Of a stretch of 35,490 nt of DNA, positions 1 to 7,252 are shown one piece after another (the first letter of the stretch is position 1; every line of letters begins with the position of its first letter). The notes beneath the pieces are model-generated. The model searched no databases. It saw only the letters and a program-made list of their open reading frames with translations, and was not told where the DNA came from. The position numbers and the translations under genes are program-made. This stretch comes from Ensifer sp. LC163 (GTDB taxonomy: Bacteria; Pseudomonadota; Alphaproteobacteria; Rhizobiales; Rhizobiaceae), in the NCBI RefSeq assembly GCF_001695855.1, contig NZ_MBSS01000027.1, positions 1 through 35,490 of the forward strand. The letters are read 5' to 3'.

Positions 1-109
1 GCGTGAGCCGGCGCGTCCTTCTTCACCTCCGCCAAAACACGGCCGTCAAAAACAACCCAATCCGCAAAACAAAACCCGCCGAAAAATCGACGGGTTTGTC
101 AGCGGTCTG

Positions 110-136
110 AAGCCCGCCGATCGGCGGGCTTTTTTA
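110..136 (+). terminator. Rho-independent terminator of a gene left of the window
   Basis: An 11-bp perfect stem (110-120 pairing with 121-131) is followed by a T run to 135. It would stop plus-strand transcription entering from the left, and its T run overlaps the stop codon of the minus-strand LysR gene. A second weaker hairpin, AAACCCG at 72-78 with CGGGTTT at 91-97, lies just before it. No gene is supported in 1-109. Confidence 0.8.
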
Positions 137-1048
137 TTGAACAGTCGCAACTTCGGGCTGGCGAATGTAGGCTCTCAGGCCTTTGGCCAGCGCATCGAAG
201 ACCACACGGCAACGCGGCGCCGTCTTCAGGTTTTCATGCATGACGAGCCAGGTCTCGAGCTTCATTGTGAAGCCGTCCGCCAAGACTGGAAGAATGTCGG
301 GATCCCGGGCGGCGAGCGCATTCTGGCAGATACCGATGCCAAAACCGGCGCGAATGGCGGCAAGCTGCGCGAGGTTGCTGTCAGCCTTCAGCGCAAAGCG
401 CACCTCCGGCAGATCCGGCGAGCGGGCGATGATCGCCCGGATTGCCGCCGTCTCGCGATCATAGCCGATCAGGCTGTGCCGGCTGAGATCAGCAAGCGTC
501 TTCGGCATGCCGCGCCGCTCGATGTATCGGCGGTGGGCATGAAAGCCGAGCGGCACCGCACCGATGTGAAGCGCCACCAGTGCATCCTGACTGGGCGCGG
601 CCATGCGCACGGCAATCTCCGCCTCCTGCCGAAGGATATCCTCGATCGCATCGGACGCCGACAGCTCGATGGTCAGATCGGGATATTGCGCATGCAGCTC
701 GGCGAGGATCGGCGGCAACACCTCGATACCGACCACTTCGCTGGCACTGATGCGCACTGTGCCGCTGACCGTGTCCTGCTGGCCGGAGGCGGCGCGAAGG
801 AGGGCCGCTGACGTTGCGGCAAGTGTTTCTGCATAAGGCCGCAGCGCTTGGGCGGCATCGGTCGGCAGCAGCCCCTGCGGCGAACGGGTGAAGAGGGGAA
901 AGCCGAGCATCTCTTCCATCGCATCGACATGGCGCCCGACGGTCGGCTGCGTCAGGCCGAGCTCGCGCCCGGCCGCCGATAGCGAGCCTTCTTTCAGCAC
1001 CATCAGGAATGTCCGGTAGTAGTCCCAGCTCGGCTCGATCTTGCTCAT
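134..1048 (-). CDS. LysR-family transcriptional regulator
   Basis: A 304-residue LysR-type regulator. The N-terminal winged helix-turn-helix (about residues 8-65) contains the typical stretch GSLSAAGRELGLTQPTVGRH, and a LysR substrate-binding domain follows (about 90-295), giving the normal family length. The frame stays open well upstream, but the start at 1048 (MSKIEPSWDYY) places the HTH at the usual distance. The gene is divergent from the epimerase at 1143 with a 94-bp AT-rich gap, the classic layout for a LysR regulator and its target, so it probably controls that gene and itself. The effector is unknown. The family is clear from sequence; the target is inference. Confidence 0.9.
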   Translation of the reverse strand: MSKIEPSWDYYRTFLMVLKEGSLSAAGRELGLTQPTVGRHVDAMEEMLGFPLFTRSPQGLLPTDAAQALRPYAETLAATSAALLRAASGQQDTVSGTVRISASEVVGIEVLPPILAELHAQYPDLTIELSASDAIEDILRQEAEIAVRMAAPSQDALVALHIGAVPLGFHAHRRYIERRGMPKTLADLSRHSLIGYDRETAAIRAIIARSPDLPEVRFALKADSNLAQLAAIRAGFGIGICQNALAARDPDILPVLADGFTMKLETWLVMHENLKTAPRCRVVFDALAKGLRAYIRQPEVATVQ

Positions 1049-1142
1049 ACATAAAAGTATAACAACGAAACAGAAAACAGCAATTCCGTTTATCCCGGTA
1101 TTACAGGACATTGGTTCCATCAGAACCGATGGAGCAGATGTA

Positions 1143-2177
1143 ATGACCGACAATCTGGAACAGGCAAGAACAGTCCTGGTATTGGGCGCGACGGGCGGCA
1201 TCGGTGGTGCCGTTGCCCGCGGCCTCAGCCAGCGGGGATGGAGAGTGCGCGCACTCAATCGCGATATCGCCAGGGCCGCACAGACGGCACCGGCATTCGA
1301 ATGGGTGGAGGGCGACGCAATGAAGCGGCTGGACGTTCGCGCCGCCGCAGAAGGCGTCGAACTGATCGTGCATGCCGTCAATCCGCCGGGTTACCGCAAC
1401 TGGGGCAAGCTGGTCTTGCCAATGCTCGACAACACGATTGCTGCCGCGAAGGCGGAAGGCGCGCGCATCCTTCTGCCGGGCACGATCTACAATTTCGGTC
1501 CGGATGCTTTCCCTGTCCTGACCGAGGAAAGCCCGCAGAACCCACATACGGACAAGGGCATCATCCGCGAGGAAATGGAACTTCGGCTAAAGGCTGCGTC
1601 AGACGCCGGTATCGGTGTGATCATCCTGCGGGCAGGGGATTTCTTCGGTCCCGATGCCGCCAACAACTGGTTCTCGCAAGGGCTGGTCAAGCCGGGCAAG
1701 CCACTGACCGCTATCAGCTATCCCGGCAGCAAGGGCATCGCGCACCAATGGGCCTATCTGCCCGATGTGGCAGAGACGATGATCCGTCTAATCGAGCGCG
1801 CCGAGGACCTGCCTGCCTTTGCCGTCTACCATATGCGCGGTTTCGTCGATGACGACGGTACGAAGATGATCGCCGCCATCCGTCGCGCAGCGGGACAGCA
1901 AAGACTTCCGGCACGTGCCTTTCCATGGTGGCTGATGACGCTGGCCTCCCCCTTCGTTCCGCTGTTCCGGGAGTTGCGCAAGATGCGCTACCTCTGGCGG
2001 CAGCCGCTGCAGATGCCGAACGATCGATTGCTGGACTTGCTCGGCGAGGAGCCGCGTACACCGATCGATGAAGCCGTGGTCAAAACCCTCAAGGCGCTCG
2101 GTAGCCTGCCGCATAGTGCCGGACAAATCGGCGCCGGCGACGGACTCACCCCAGCAAAAATGGCGGTCAGTTCCTGA
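1143..2177 (+). CDS. NAD(P)-dependent epimerase/dehydratase family protein
   Basis: A 344-residue atypical or extended SDR protein. The nucleotide-binding motif GATGGIGG sits at about residues 14-21 in TVLVLGATGGIGGAVA, followed by RALNRD, which fits NADP preference. A further landmark is LLPGTIYNFGPDAFP, similar to NAD-dependent epimerase/NmrA proteins. The start was set at ATG 1143; the upstream open frame lies in the promoter region. It is divergent from the LysR gene. Its 3' end overlaps the convergent transglycosylase gene by 11 bp. The substrate cannot be read from sequence; a role in reducing or isomerising a small carbonyl or sugar-like compound is all the family supports. Confidence 0.85.
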   Translation: MTDNLEQARTVLVLGATGGIGGAVARGLSQRGWRVRALNRDIARAAQTAPAFEWVEGDAMKRLDVRAAAEGVELIVHAVNPPGYRNWGKLVLPMLDNTIAAAKAEGARILLPGTIYNFGPDAFPVLTEESPQNPHTDKGIIREEMELRLKAASDAGIGVIILRAGDFFGPDAANNWFSQGLVKPGKPLTAISYPGSKGIAHQWAYLPDVAETMIRLIERAEDLPAFAVYHMRGFVDDDGTKMIAAIRRAAGQQRLPARAFPWWLMTLASPFVPLFRELRKMRYLWRQPLQMPNDRLLDLLGEEPRTPIDEAVVKTLKALGSLPHSAGQIGAGDGLTPAKMAVSS

Positions 2178-3120
2178 AGACCATGCAAGCGCCACCATTT
2201 TTCCGAATGGTGGCGCAAAGCGCATTGGCTTCCGCCTGGCTATCGCGGCCGATGCGGGCGGCATAACGAATGCGGCGGCCGAAGCTGGCATTGCGTTCGC
2301 GCAGGAGCAATGCCTTCTCGCCGCGGATTGGGGCCGGCAGCCGCTTGACGGCGTTGACGAACAGTCGCTGCGCGACCGACTTCTGAAAATGCGCGGCAAG
2401 CTGCACGCCCCAGGGCGCCCACTCCGCCTCGTCGATCACGTCGATCTCGCGCAGCCGCCGCGTGCTTGCGAGCGCCACGCAGCCGTCGAGAAAGTTCTTG
2501 TTCCTGTCGAGCGTCAGGTCGAGTGTCTTGGGTGGATTGTCCCGCCAGTCCTCGACGCTATAGGCGGTGATCGCCAGTACGTAGTTGCGCGTCTCCGCGG
2601 GCAGCCAATCCACTTCGAGGAAGCGCTCCAGCCCATTTTCGCCGGCATTGTAGGCAGCGGCAGCAAAGCCGAGATTGCCGTAGCGCGTCTTGAGTTCACC
2701 GAGATACTCGGCCGATTTCCCTAAGGAGGCAACGACGTCGAAACTGTTGGAAAGACCGCGCATTTTGGCCGTGCCCGGCATGAACTGCGCGATGCCTTCA
2801 GCCCCTTTCGGGCTGACCGCATTCGGCCGGAACAGGCTTTCGCGCCAGATCAGGCGCGCAAAGAAGGCCGGAGGCAGATCATTGGCGGCGGCATAGTGAT
2901 CGATGACGCCGCAGACGTCGCGCTCGAAGCTTTCCTTGCTCACGCACAGGGATTTGGAGGAGTCCGTCGCGGACCGGCCGACATAGATGCATTTGGCGCG
3001 CACCGGCAACTCGTCGATGCGAGCATGGGCAATATCCGGCAGCCCCGAACTCACCGCGATCAACAACGCAAGTAGCCCCCTGGCAGCAAACGCAAAACCT
3101 CTTGAGCTGCCGTTCCCCAT
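2167..3120 (-). CDS. Lytic transglycosylase (SLT domain), secreted
   Basis: A 317-residue exported muramidase-like protein. From the chosen ATG at 3120 there is a signal peptide (hydrophobic GLLALLIAVSSGL, likely cleavage after AHA at residue 33). The SLT/lysozyme-like domain follows (about 70-200), with the catalytic Glu at residue 94 in IWRESLF, then SPKGAEGIAQFMPGTA and the AAAYNAGENG motif. Such enzymes cleave the MurNAc-GlcNAc bond of peptidoglycan in the periplasm to form 1,6-anhydro ends. Upstream in-frame ATGs at 3162 and 3171 would add 14-17 residues and cannot be excluded. The C-terminal 110 residues show no recognised domain. It is convergent with, and overlaps by 11 bp, the epimerase gene. 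Confidence 0.85.
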   Translation of the reverse strand: MGNGSSRGFAFAARGLLALLIAVSSGLPDIAHARIDELPVRAKCIYVGRSATDSSKSLCVSKESFERDVCGVIDHYAAANDLPPAFFARLIWRESLFRPNAVSPKGAEGIAQFMPGTAKMRGLSNSFDVVASLGKSAEYLGELKTRYGNLGFAAAAYNAGENGLERFLEVDWLPAETRNYVLAITAYSVEDWRDNPPKTLDLTLDRNKNFLDGCVALASTRRLREIDVIDEAEWAPWGVQLAAHFQKSVAQRLFVNAVKRLPAPIRGEKALLLRERNASFGRRIRYAARIGRDSQAEANALCATIRKNGGACMVFRN

Positions 3121-3194
3121 GCAGTACCGCCCGCAATCCTCATCGAAACAGACCGGCTTCATACATAACATCTCGCGCGTCTCGGAAAAACCCG

Positions 3195-3704
3195 TCAGGC
3201 GGGCGAGCCAGTGGAGAGCACCAGTTGCATGAAGGTCAGGTCGAGCCAACGGCCGAACTTCGTCCCGACTTCGCGCATTCGCCCGGTTTCGGTGAAGCCC
3301 AATTGTTGATGAAGCCGGATCGAGGCGGCATTCTCCGACTCGACTCCCGCCACCATCACATGCTTGTCGAGCCGCTCGGCCTCGGCGATCAAGGCAACCA
3401 TCAGCTTGCGGCCGATGCCGCCGCCGCGACAGTTGCGGTGGACATAAACGGAATGCTCGACCGTGTGCCGGTAGCCGTCAAACGCCCGCCAGTCACCGAA
3501 GGAGGCGTAGCCGACGAGATCGCCGCCATCAGAAATGGCGACGAAGACCGGGTATCCGGCATCGCTTCGCGCCTTGAGCCAGGCAGATCGATTGGCGACA
3601 TCGACTGTCGTGTCGTTCCAGATGGCGGTCGTATTGGCCACCGCGTCGTTGTAGATGTCACAGATGACCGGCAGGTCATCTTCCCTTGCTTGCCTGATCA
3701 GCAT
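3195..3704 (-). CDS. GNAT N-acetyltransferase, phosphinothricin/methionine sulfoximine type
   Basis: About 169 residues. It has the GNAT fold with an acetyl-CoA binding loop RGGGIG at about 93-98 (Q/RxxGxG/A motif), and the AIWNDTTVD and YASFGDWRAFDGYRHTVEHSVYVH segments typical of the Bar/Pat/MddA group. These enzymes acetylate amino-acid-like inhibitors such as phosphinothricin or methionine sulfoximine/sulfone in the cytoplasm. ATG 3704 (MLIRQA) has a GGGGC stretch just upstream; ATG 3716 would add MRGN. The gene is divergent from an XRE-cupin regulator only 36 bp away, a pairing that suggests direct control. Substrate choice is by family resemblance only. Confidence 0.85.
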   Translation of the reverse strand: MLIRQAREDDLPVICDIYNDAVANTTAIWNDTTVDVANRSAWLKARSDAGYPVFVAISDGGDLVGYASFGDWRAFDGYRHTVEHSVYVHRNCRGGGIGRKLMVALIAEAERLDKHVMVAGVESENAASIRLHQQLGFTETGRMREVGTKFGRWLDLTFMQLVLSTGSPA

Positions 3705-3720
3705 GTTGCCCCGCATGTTC

Positions 3721-3758
3721 GTACACTATATGACTACGACATGGATACTAAAGTGTAC
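3721..3758. promoter_or_regulatory. Divergent GNAT/XRE promoter with GTACACT/AGTGTAC half-sites
   Basis: Inverted half-sites GTACACT (3721-3727) and AGTGTAC (3752-3758) flank the start of the XRE gene. A rhizobial-type -10 match CTATAT at 3726-3731 overlaps the left half-site. The arrangement suggests autoregulation and coordinate control of the divergent GNAT gene. No clear -35 was found, so this is a candidate operator/promoter only. Confidence 0.4.
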
Positions 3759-4310
3759 AGCCTCGATCAACGCATCAGCGATCGCATCCGTCTTGAACGG
3801 GAAATCCGCGGTTGGTCGTTGACTGAGCTCGCCGAGCGCTCCGGCGTCTCCCGCACGATGATCCACAAGATCGAGCGCGCAGACAGCAGCCCAACGGCAA
3901 CGCTGCTTGCGCGACTTTCGGGCGCTTTTGGCCTGACGATGTCGACGCTGATTGCGCGCGCTGAAATGAGCCAGGGCAGACTGTCTCGGCGCCAGGATCA
4001 ATCGGAGTGGCGTGATCCGCAAACCGGATATCTTCGACGCCACGTCTCGCCGATGTCCGATCTGCCGCTCGAACTCGTTGAGATAGAGCTTCCGGGAGGC
4101 GCCGACGTGCCGATCCCGGCATCCGCCTATGCGCTTCACCGTCGTTGGATATGGGTGAAACAGGGCACCCTGACCTTCGTGGAGGGCTCGGAGACCCACA
4201 CCCTTGGCGAAGGGGATTGCCTGGAACTCGGCGCGCCGCAGGATTGTGTCTTCCGAAACATCGGCAGCGAGACCTGCATTTACGCGGTCATCCTGTTGAG
4301 AACCAGCTGA
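3741..4310 (+). CDS. XRE-family regulator with C-terminal cupin domain
   Basis: A 189-residue protein. The N-terminal Cro/CI HTH (about 10-65) reads RIRLEREIRGWSLTELAERS and then GVSRTMIHKIER. A single-domain cupin (about 110-185) carries WIWVKQGTLTFVEGSETHTLGEGDCLEL. This HTH-cupin architecture is common for one-component regulators that bind small metabolites and often act on a neighbouring GNAT or amine-metabolism gene. ATG 3741 has no Shine-Dalgarno sequence, and a CTATAT box ends 10 nt before it, so the message may be nearly leaderless. Its stop lies 2 bp from the convergent kinase gene. Confidence 0.88.
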   Translation: MDTKVYSLDQRISDRIRLEREIRGWSLTELAERSGVSRTMIHKIERADSSPTATLLARLSGAFGLTMSTLIARAEMSQGRLSRRQDQSEWRDPQTGYLRRHVSPMSDLPLELVEIELPGGADVPIPASAYALHRRWIWVKQGTLTFVEGSETHTLGEGDCLELGAPQDCVFRNIGSETCIYAVILLRTS

Positions 4311-4312
4311 AC

Positions 4313-5116
4313 TCAACGCTCGAGTTCGGCGATCGCGATCGCAGCCATCGTCAGGTCGCTCTCTACGCCGAGGTCATCGCCGTCCTCCAAAAACCAGGCG
4401 GCGGAAAGCCCGGCATAGGCCAGCACCCATTGCAGGATTCGGCGCGGGGCAAGCCCCGTCTGCTCGGCGACGATGGGCAGGTGCCGCCGCAGCCGGCCTG
4501 GTGCGGTGACCAAGGGCAATTCCTGATTGCAGAACAGGTTGGCATAGTCGTAACCGCGATCGCCATGAACACGCTTCGGGTCGATTGCCAACCAGCCGCG
4601 ATCGCCGAAATCGAGGATGTTGGCGTGATGCACGTCACCATGCAGCACAACAGGCGGTTCCGGGTCGGCAAACAGGCCTTTCGCCGCCCCGAGCGCTCGC
4701 ACAAAAAGGCCACCTTGAGCAGGAGCGGCCGCCTCCAGCGAACCGAACGATTTGTCGAGCGGCACGAGATCCTGCGGAACGGGTGTCGAACGCGGCGCAT
4801 GAAGCTTGGCGACGGTGCGGCAGATGATGCGCGTGGCCTCCTCATCGCTGCCCGTCATCGCGAGATGAAAAAGGTTGCGCCGGCTATCCGTGCGCTCCAT
4901 CAGGACCGCCTCGCCATCCGATTCATAGACTTTTGCAGCACCTTGCCCGTTCCAGTAGAGCATCGGCAGGCGGCCGAATTTTTCTTCGGGATCCTGCGCC
5001 ACTTTCAGCATCGCCGACTGGTTGCGATAACGGACGGGATGAAGATGACTGGAGGGGGTGACGATGATTTCCCCGTCCGGCCGCAATGACCATTTTCCGA
5101 AATATGAAGAAAACAT
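4313..5116 (-). CDS. APH(6)/hydroxyurea-type phosphotransferase
   Basis: About 267 residues. It resembles the aminoglycoside/hydroxyurea kinase family (APH_6_hur; streptomycin 6-kinase relatives). It has the Brenner-type catalytic motif HGDVHHANIL at about 159-168 and a metal-binding IDPK at about 178-181, followed by RVHGDRGYDYANLFCN, which is diagnostic of this subfamily. These kinases transfer phosphate from ATP to a hydroxyl of small molecules such as streptomycin. Chromosomal rhizobial members are mostly uncharacterised, so resistance should not be assumed. ATG 5116 was chosen over a TTG at 5134. It is convergent with the XRE gene and close to a GNAT gene. Confidence 0.85.
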   Translation of the reverse strand: MFSSYFGKWSLRPDGEIIVTPSSHLHPVRYRNQSAMLKVAQDPEEKFGRLPMLYWNGQGAAKVYESDGEAVLMERTDSRRNLFHLAMTGSDEEATRIICRTVAKLHAPRSTPVPQDLVPLDKSFGSLEAAAPAQGGLFVRALGAAKGLFADPEPPVVLHGDVHHANILDFGDRGWLAIDPKRVHGDRGYDYANLFCNQELPLVTAPGRLRRHLPIVAEQTGLAPRRILQWVLAYAGLSAAWFLEDGDDLGVESDLTMAAIAIAELER

Positions 5117-5141
5117 AAGGGGCCATTTTCCCAATGGACAA

Positions 5142-5165
5142 ATGCCCCGCCGGGTGACGGGGCAT
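5142..5165 (-). terminator. Terminator of the arsR-OYE operon
   Basis: ATGCCCCG (5142-5149) pairs with CGGGGCAT (5158-5165). Read on the minus strand it lies just after the OYE stop codon and is followed by TTTGT. The T tract is short, so strength is uncertain. Confidence 0.55.
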
Positions 5166-5181
5166 AGGCCATGTGGTGGTA

Positions 5182-6303
5182 TCAGGCGACCTGTTCAAGG
5201 GAGGGGTAGTCGGTATAACCCTTTGCGCCGCCGCCATAGAACGTCGCCTGATCCGGCGCATTCAGCGGAGCGTTTTCCTTCAACCGCTCGACAAGATCCG
5301 GATTGGAGATGAACGGCTTGCCGAAGGCAACCAGATCAGCCTCGCCGCTTTCGACGGTCTTTGCTGCGAGATCGCGATCATAGCCGTTGTTCGTCATCCA
5401 GGCCGCCTTGCCGCCCGCTGCGACATAGACGGCGCGCAGCGCGTGATAATCGAACGGACGCTCGCCCTGCTGGTGATCACGCGGGCCGCCGGTCGCACCC
5501 TCGATGATGTGGATGTAGGCCAGCGGATAGCGAGTGAGGTTCTTGACGACATAGCTGAAGAGTGGCTGCGGCTCCGGATCGAAAGCGTCGTTGGCAGGTG
5601 TTACCGGCGAAAGGCGGATACCAACACGACCGGCGCCGATCTCCGACGTGATGGCATCGACAACCTGGAACAGGAACCGGGCGCGATTCTCGATCGAACC
5701 GCCATAGGCGTCGGTACGCTCGTTCGAACCGGCGCGCAGGAACTGATCAATGAGGTAGCCATTGGCGGCGTGGATCTCGACACCATCGAATCCCGCATCG
5801 ATCGCCGCACGGGCGGCCTTGCGATAGTCCTCGACGATCCCCTCGAGTTCGCCAATGTCGAGCGCACGCGGCTCCGAGGTTTCGGCAAACGAGCCCGTGC
5901 CGTCAGCATTGATGAGATAGGTCTTCGACTTTGCCCTTATCGCCGAGGGCGCCACCGGCTTGCCACCGCCCGGCTGCAGCGAATCATGCGAGATCCGGCC
6001 GACGTGCCACATCTGCACGACGATCCGGCCACCCTTGGAGTGGACGGCATCGGTAACCTTGCGCCAACCATCGAGGGCTTCGGGTAAATAGAGGCCGGGC
6101 ACATCGGCATAGCCCTGGCCCTGCTGGGTGATCGCGGTCGCCTCGGTGATCAACAGGCCGGCCGATGCGCGCTGTTCGTAGTACGTGGCGTTGAGGGTGT
6201 TCGGCACGGCCTTCGGCGAGCGATTGCGCGTCAGCGGCGCCATGACGATACGGTTCTTCAGAGCAATGTCGCCGACGGTGATGGGGTCGAAGAGGGTAGC
6301 CAT
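5182..6303 (-). CDS. Old yellow enzyme family NADH:flavin oxidoreductase (NemA-like alkene reductase)
   Basis: A 373-residue FMN-dependent TIM-barrel enzyme. Family landmarks are LFDPITVGDIALKNRIVMAPLTRNRS at the N-terminus, the MWHVGRISH segment, and GFDGVEIHAANGYLIDQFL followed by AGSNERTDAYGGSIENR, with FGKPFISNPDLVERL at the C-terminus. The family reduces activated C=C bonds of enones and nitro compounds, and members such as NemA detoxify electrophiles such as N-ethylmaleimide. ATG 6303 follows an AAAGGA ribosome-binding site. It sits 43 bp downstream of an ArsR-type regulator on the same strand, so it is probably its regulated partner. Physiological substrate unknown. Confidence 0.93.
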   Translation of the reverse strand: MATLFDPITVGDIALKNRIVMAPLTRNRSPKAVPNTLNATYYEQRASAGLLITEATAITQQGQGYADVPGLYLPEALDGWRKVTDAVHSKGGRIVVQMWHVGRISHDSLQPGGGKPVAPSAIRAKSKTYLINADGTGSFAETSEPRALDIGELEGIVEDYRKAARAAIDAGFDGVEIHAANGYLIDQFLRAGSNERTDAYGGSIENRARFLFQVVDAITSEIGAGRVGIRLSPVTPANDAFDPEPQPLFSYVVKNLTRYPLAYIHIIEGATGGPRDHQQGERPFDYHALRAVYVAAGGKAAWMTNNGYDRDLAAKTVESGEADLVAFGKPFISNPDLVERLKENAPLNAPDQATFYGGGAKGYTDYPSLEQVA

Positions 6304-6346
6304 TGCAGGTCCTTTCGGTTTCAGTTTGGTCTTGGGGAGGGGATAG

Positions 6347-6637
6347 TCAAAGGCTGCCGATGTCCTTGAGGAACGCGGCAATCGTCTCTTCATTGCGCTT
6401 GTAGAAGACCCATTGCCCGAGACGTTTGGTCGTCACCAGGCCAGCGCGCTGAAGGATGGCGAGATGGGAGGATACGGTGGATTGCGACAGGCCGCAGCGC
6501 TCGAACTGGCCGGCGCAAACACCCATTTCGAACGGATGCTCCTGCGTCGGAAAGTGCGCTTCGGGCTCCTTCAGCCAAGCAAGGATGCTCACTCTTGCCG
6601 GGTGCGCCAGGGCCTTGAAGATTTCGTCTCGATCCAT
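6347..6637 (-). CDS. ArsR-family winged-helix regulator of the OYE gene
   Basis: A 96-residue ArsR/SmtB-type repressor. The winged HTH spans about 5-90, with recognition helix LSQSTVSSHLAILQRAGLV. It has no classical ELCVCDL metal site. Instead it carries two Cys residues (C41 and C48) in CAGQFERCGLSQ directly before the recognition helix, which suggests a thiol-based sensor of electrophiles or oxidants (inference). It is the first gene of an operon with the OYE reductase. The matching gene in S. meliloti (as I recall, SMc01226) also flanks the AbcR RNAs. A palindrome just upstream is a likely autoregulatory site. Confidence 0.9.
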   Translation of the reverse strand: MDRDEIFKALAHPARVSILAWLKEPEAHFPTQEHPFEMGVCAGQFERCGLSQSTVSSHLAILQRAGLVTTKRLGQWVFYKRNEETIAAFLKDIGSL

Positions 6638-6662
6638 CGTCTATCGCCATATCGCGTTTTAT

Positions 6663-6676
6663 CGATAGATGTATCG
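6663..6676. promoter_or_regulatory. Candidate ArsR operator, CGATA-N4-TATCG
   Basis: A perfect inverted repeat CGATA (6663-6667) and TATCG (6672-6676) lies 26 bp upstream of the ArsR start. A second dyad, CTATCG at 6641-6646, mirrors CGATAG at 6663-6668. The position fits a repressor site over the arsR-OYE promoter. Binding is inferred from position and symmetry only. Confidence 0.45.
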
Positions 6677-6722
6677 CCGATGACCGATATACAAATCACA
6701 AGAACGTGAGGAGAAAATGGGC

Positions 6723-6842
6723 AAAAAAAGAGGGCCACAAGAAAACTTGGGCCCTTGTAGTTGTGAAGGTAATTAAAACCTCCAGAGGGGAACAGCTGCT
6801 GCGGTGGCGGGGAGGAGAAAGCCACCAAGAATGCATCAGCTG
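6723..6842 (-). ncRNA. abcR: AbcR-type (alpha-r15 family) small regulatory RNA, distal copy
   Basis: About 118 nt on the minus strand, nearly identical to a second copy at 6927-7045. It contains an exposed pyrimidine-rich CTCCTCCC-type segment able to pair with Shine-Dalgarno regions, the TTAATTACCTTCACAAC stretch shared by both copies, and a 3' terminator hairpin (GGGCC...GGCCC) ending in a run of seven U at 6729-6723. Its promoter reads TTGAAA (6877-6872), 17 bp, CATATC (6854-6849). Rhizobial AbcR RNAs are Hfq-dependent trans-acting regulators, mostly of ABC transporter mRNAs. The location between arsR and lsrB matches S. meliloti AbcR1/AbcR2. Which of the two this is cannot be decided here. 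Confidence 0.88.
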
Positions 6843-6848
6843 CATTTT

Positions 6849-6877
6849 GATATGGGAAGCGAAGTACCGGTTTTCAA
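6849..6877 (-). promoter_or_regulatory. Promoter of the distal AbcR copy
   Basis: On the minus strand: -35 TTGAAA at 6877-6872, a 17-bp spacer, and -10 CATATC at 6854-6849. The predicted transcription start is about 6842, agreeing with where similarity between the two RNA copies begins. Confidence 0.65.
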
Positions 6878-6926
6878 TAGCCGGCTGTGAATTTCGTCAC
6901 GGTCCGCCCGTGTCCAAACAGTAGAC

Positions 6927-7045
6927 AAAAAAAGAGGGCCACAAGATGACTTGGGCCCTTATAGTTGTGAAGGTAATTAAACCTCCAGAGGGGAACAGCT
7001 GCTGCGGTGGCACTGGGAGGAGAAGCCACCAAAGATGCATCAGCT
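6927..7045 (-). ncRNA. abcR: AbcR-type (alpha-r15 family) small regulatory RNA, lsrB-proximal copy
   Basis: About 119 nt on the minus strand, the tandem sister of the RNA at 6723-6842. Most of the length is identical; differences cluster in the loop after CCTCC (one extra CAGT-like insertion) and in the terminator loop. The 3' hairpin is followed by seven U (6933-6927). Its promoter is a separate TTGCTG-N17-CATACC. It lies directly downstream of lsrB; in Brucella the LsrB homologue VtlR activates one AbcR copy (established knowledge), so control by the neighbouring LysR protein is plausible here. Confidence 0.88.
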
Positions 7046-7051
7046 GAGGGT

Positions 7052-7080
7052 GGTATGCTGCTTTTTTGGGCGAGCAGCAA
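7052..7080 (-). promoter_or_regulatory. Promoter of the lsrB-proximal AbcR copy
   Basis: On the minus strand: -35 TTGCTG at 7080-7075, a 17-bp spacer, and -10 CATACC at 7057-7052. The start is predicted near 7045. Its -10 and -35 differ from those of the other copy, so the two RNAs may be expressed under different conditions. Confidence 0.55.
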
Positions 7081-7140
7081 TCATTTAATATGCATGTCAG
7101 CCATGCCATGTGCGCATCGCTGCCCATTTTTGCATCGCAC

Positions 7141-7172
7141 AAACAAAATGCGGCGCACAAAACGCGCCGCAT
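7141..7172 (-). terminator. Rho-independent terminator of lsrB
   Basis: ATGCGGCGC (7148-7156) pairs with GCGCCGCAT (7164-7172) around a 7-nt loop. On the minus strand it is followed by TTTGTTT (7147-7141). It lies about 80 bp after the lsrB stop and separates lsrB from the small RNAs. Confidence 0.75.
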
Positions 7173-7252
7173 CTTGGAAATTACGATTAGAAAACAACGC
7201 ACTACCAAGCCACCCAGAAATGCTCACAAATCGAGCAATGGCCCCATCGGCA

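Noticed and set aside
1049-1381. N-terminal extension of the first LysR gene
   Set aside because: The extension covers the divergent epimerase gene and promoter; the HTH begins at the normal distance from ATG 1048.
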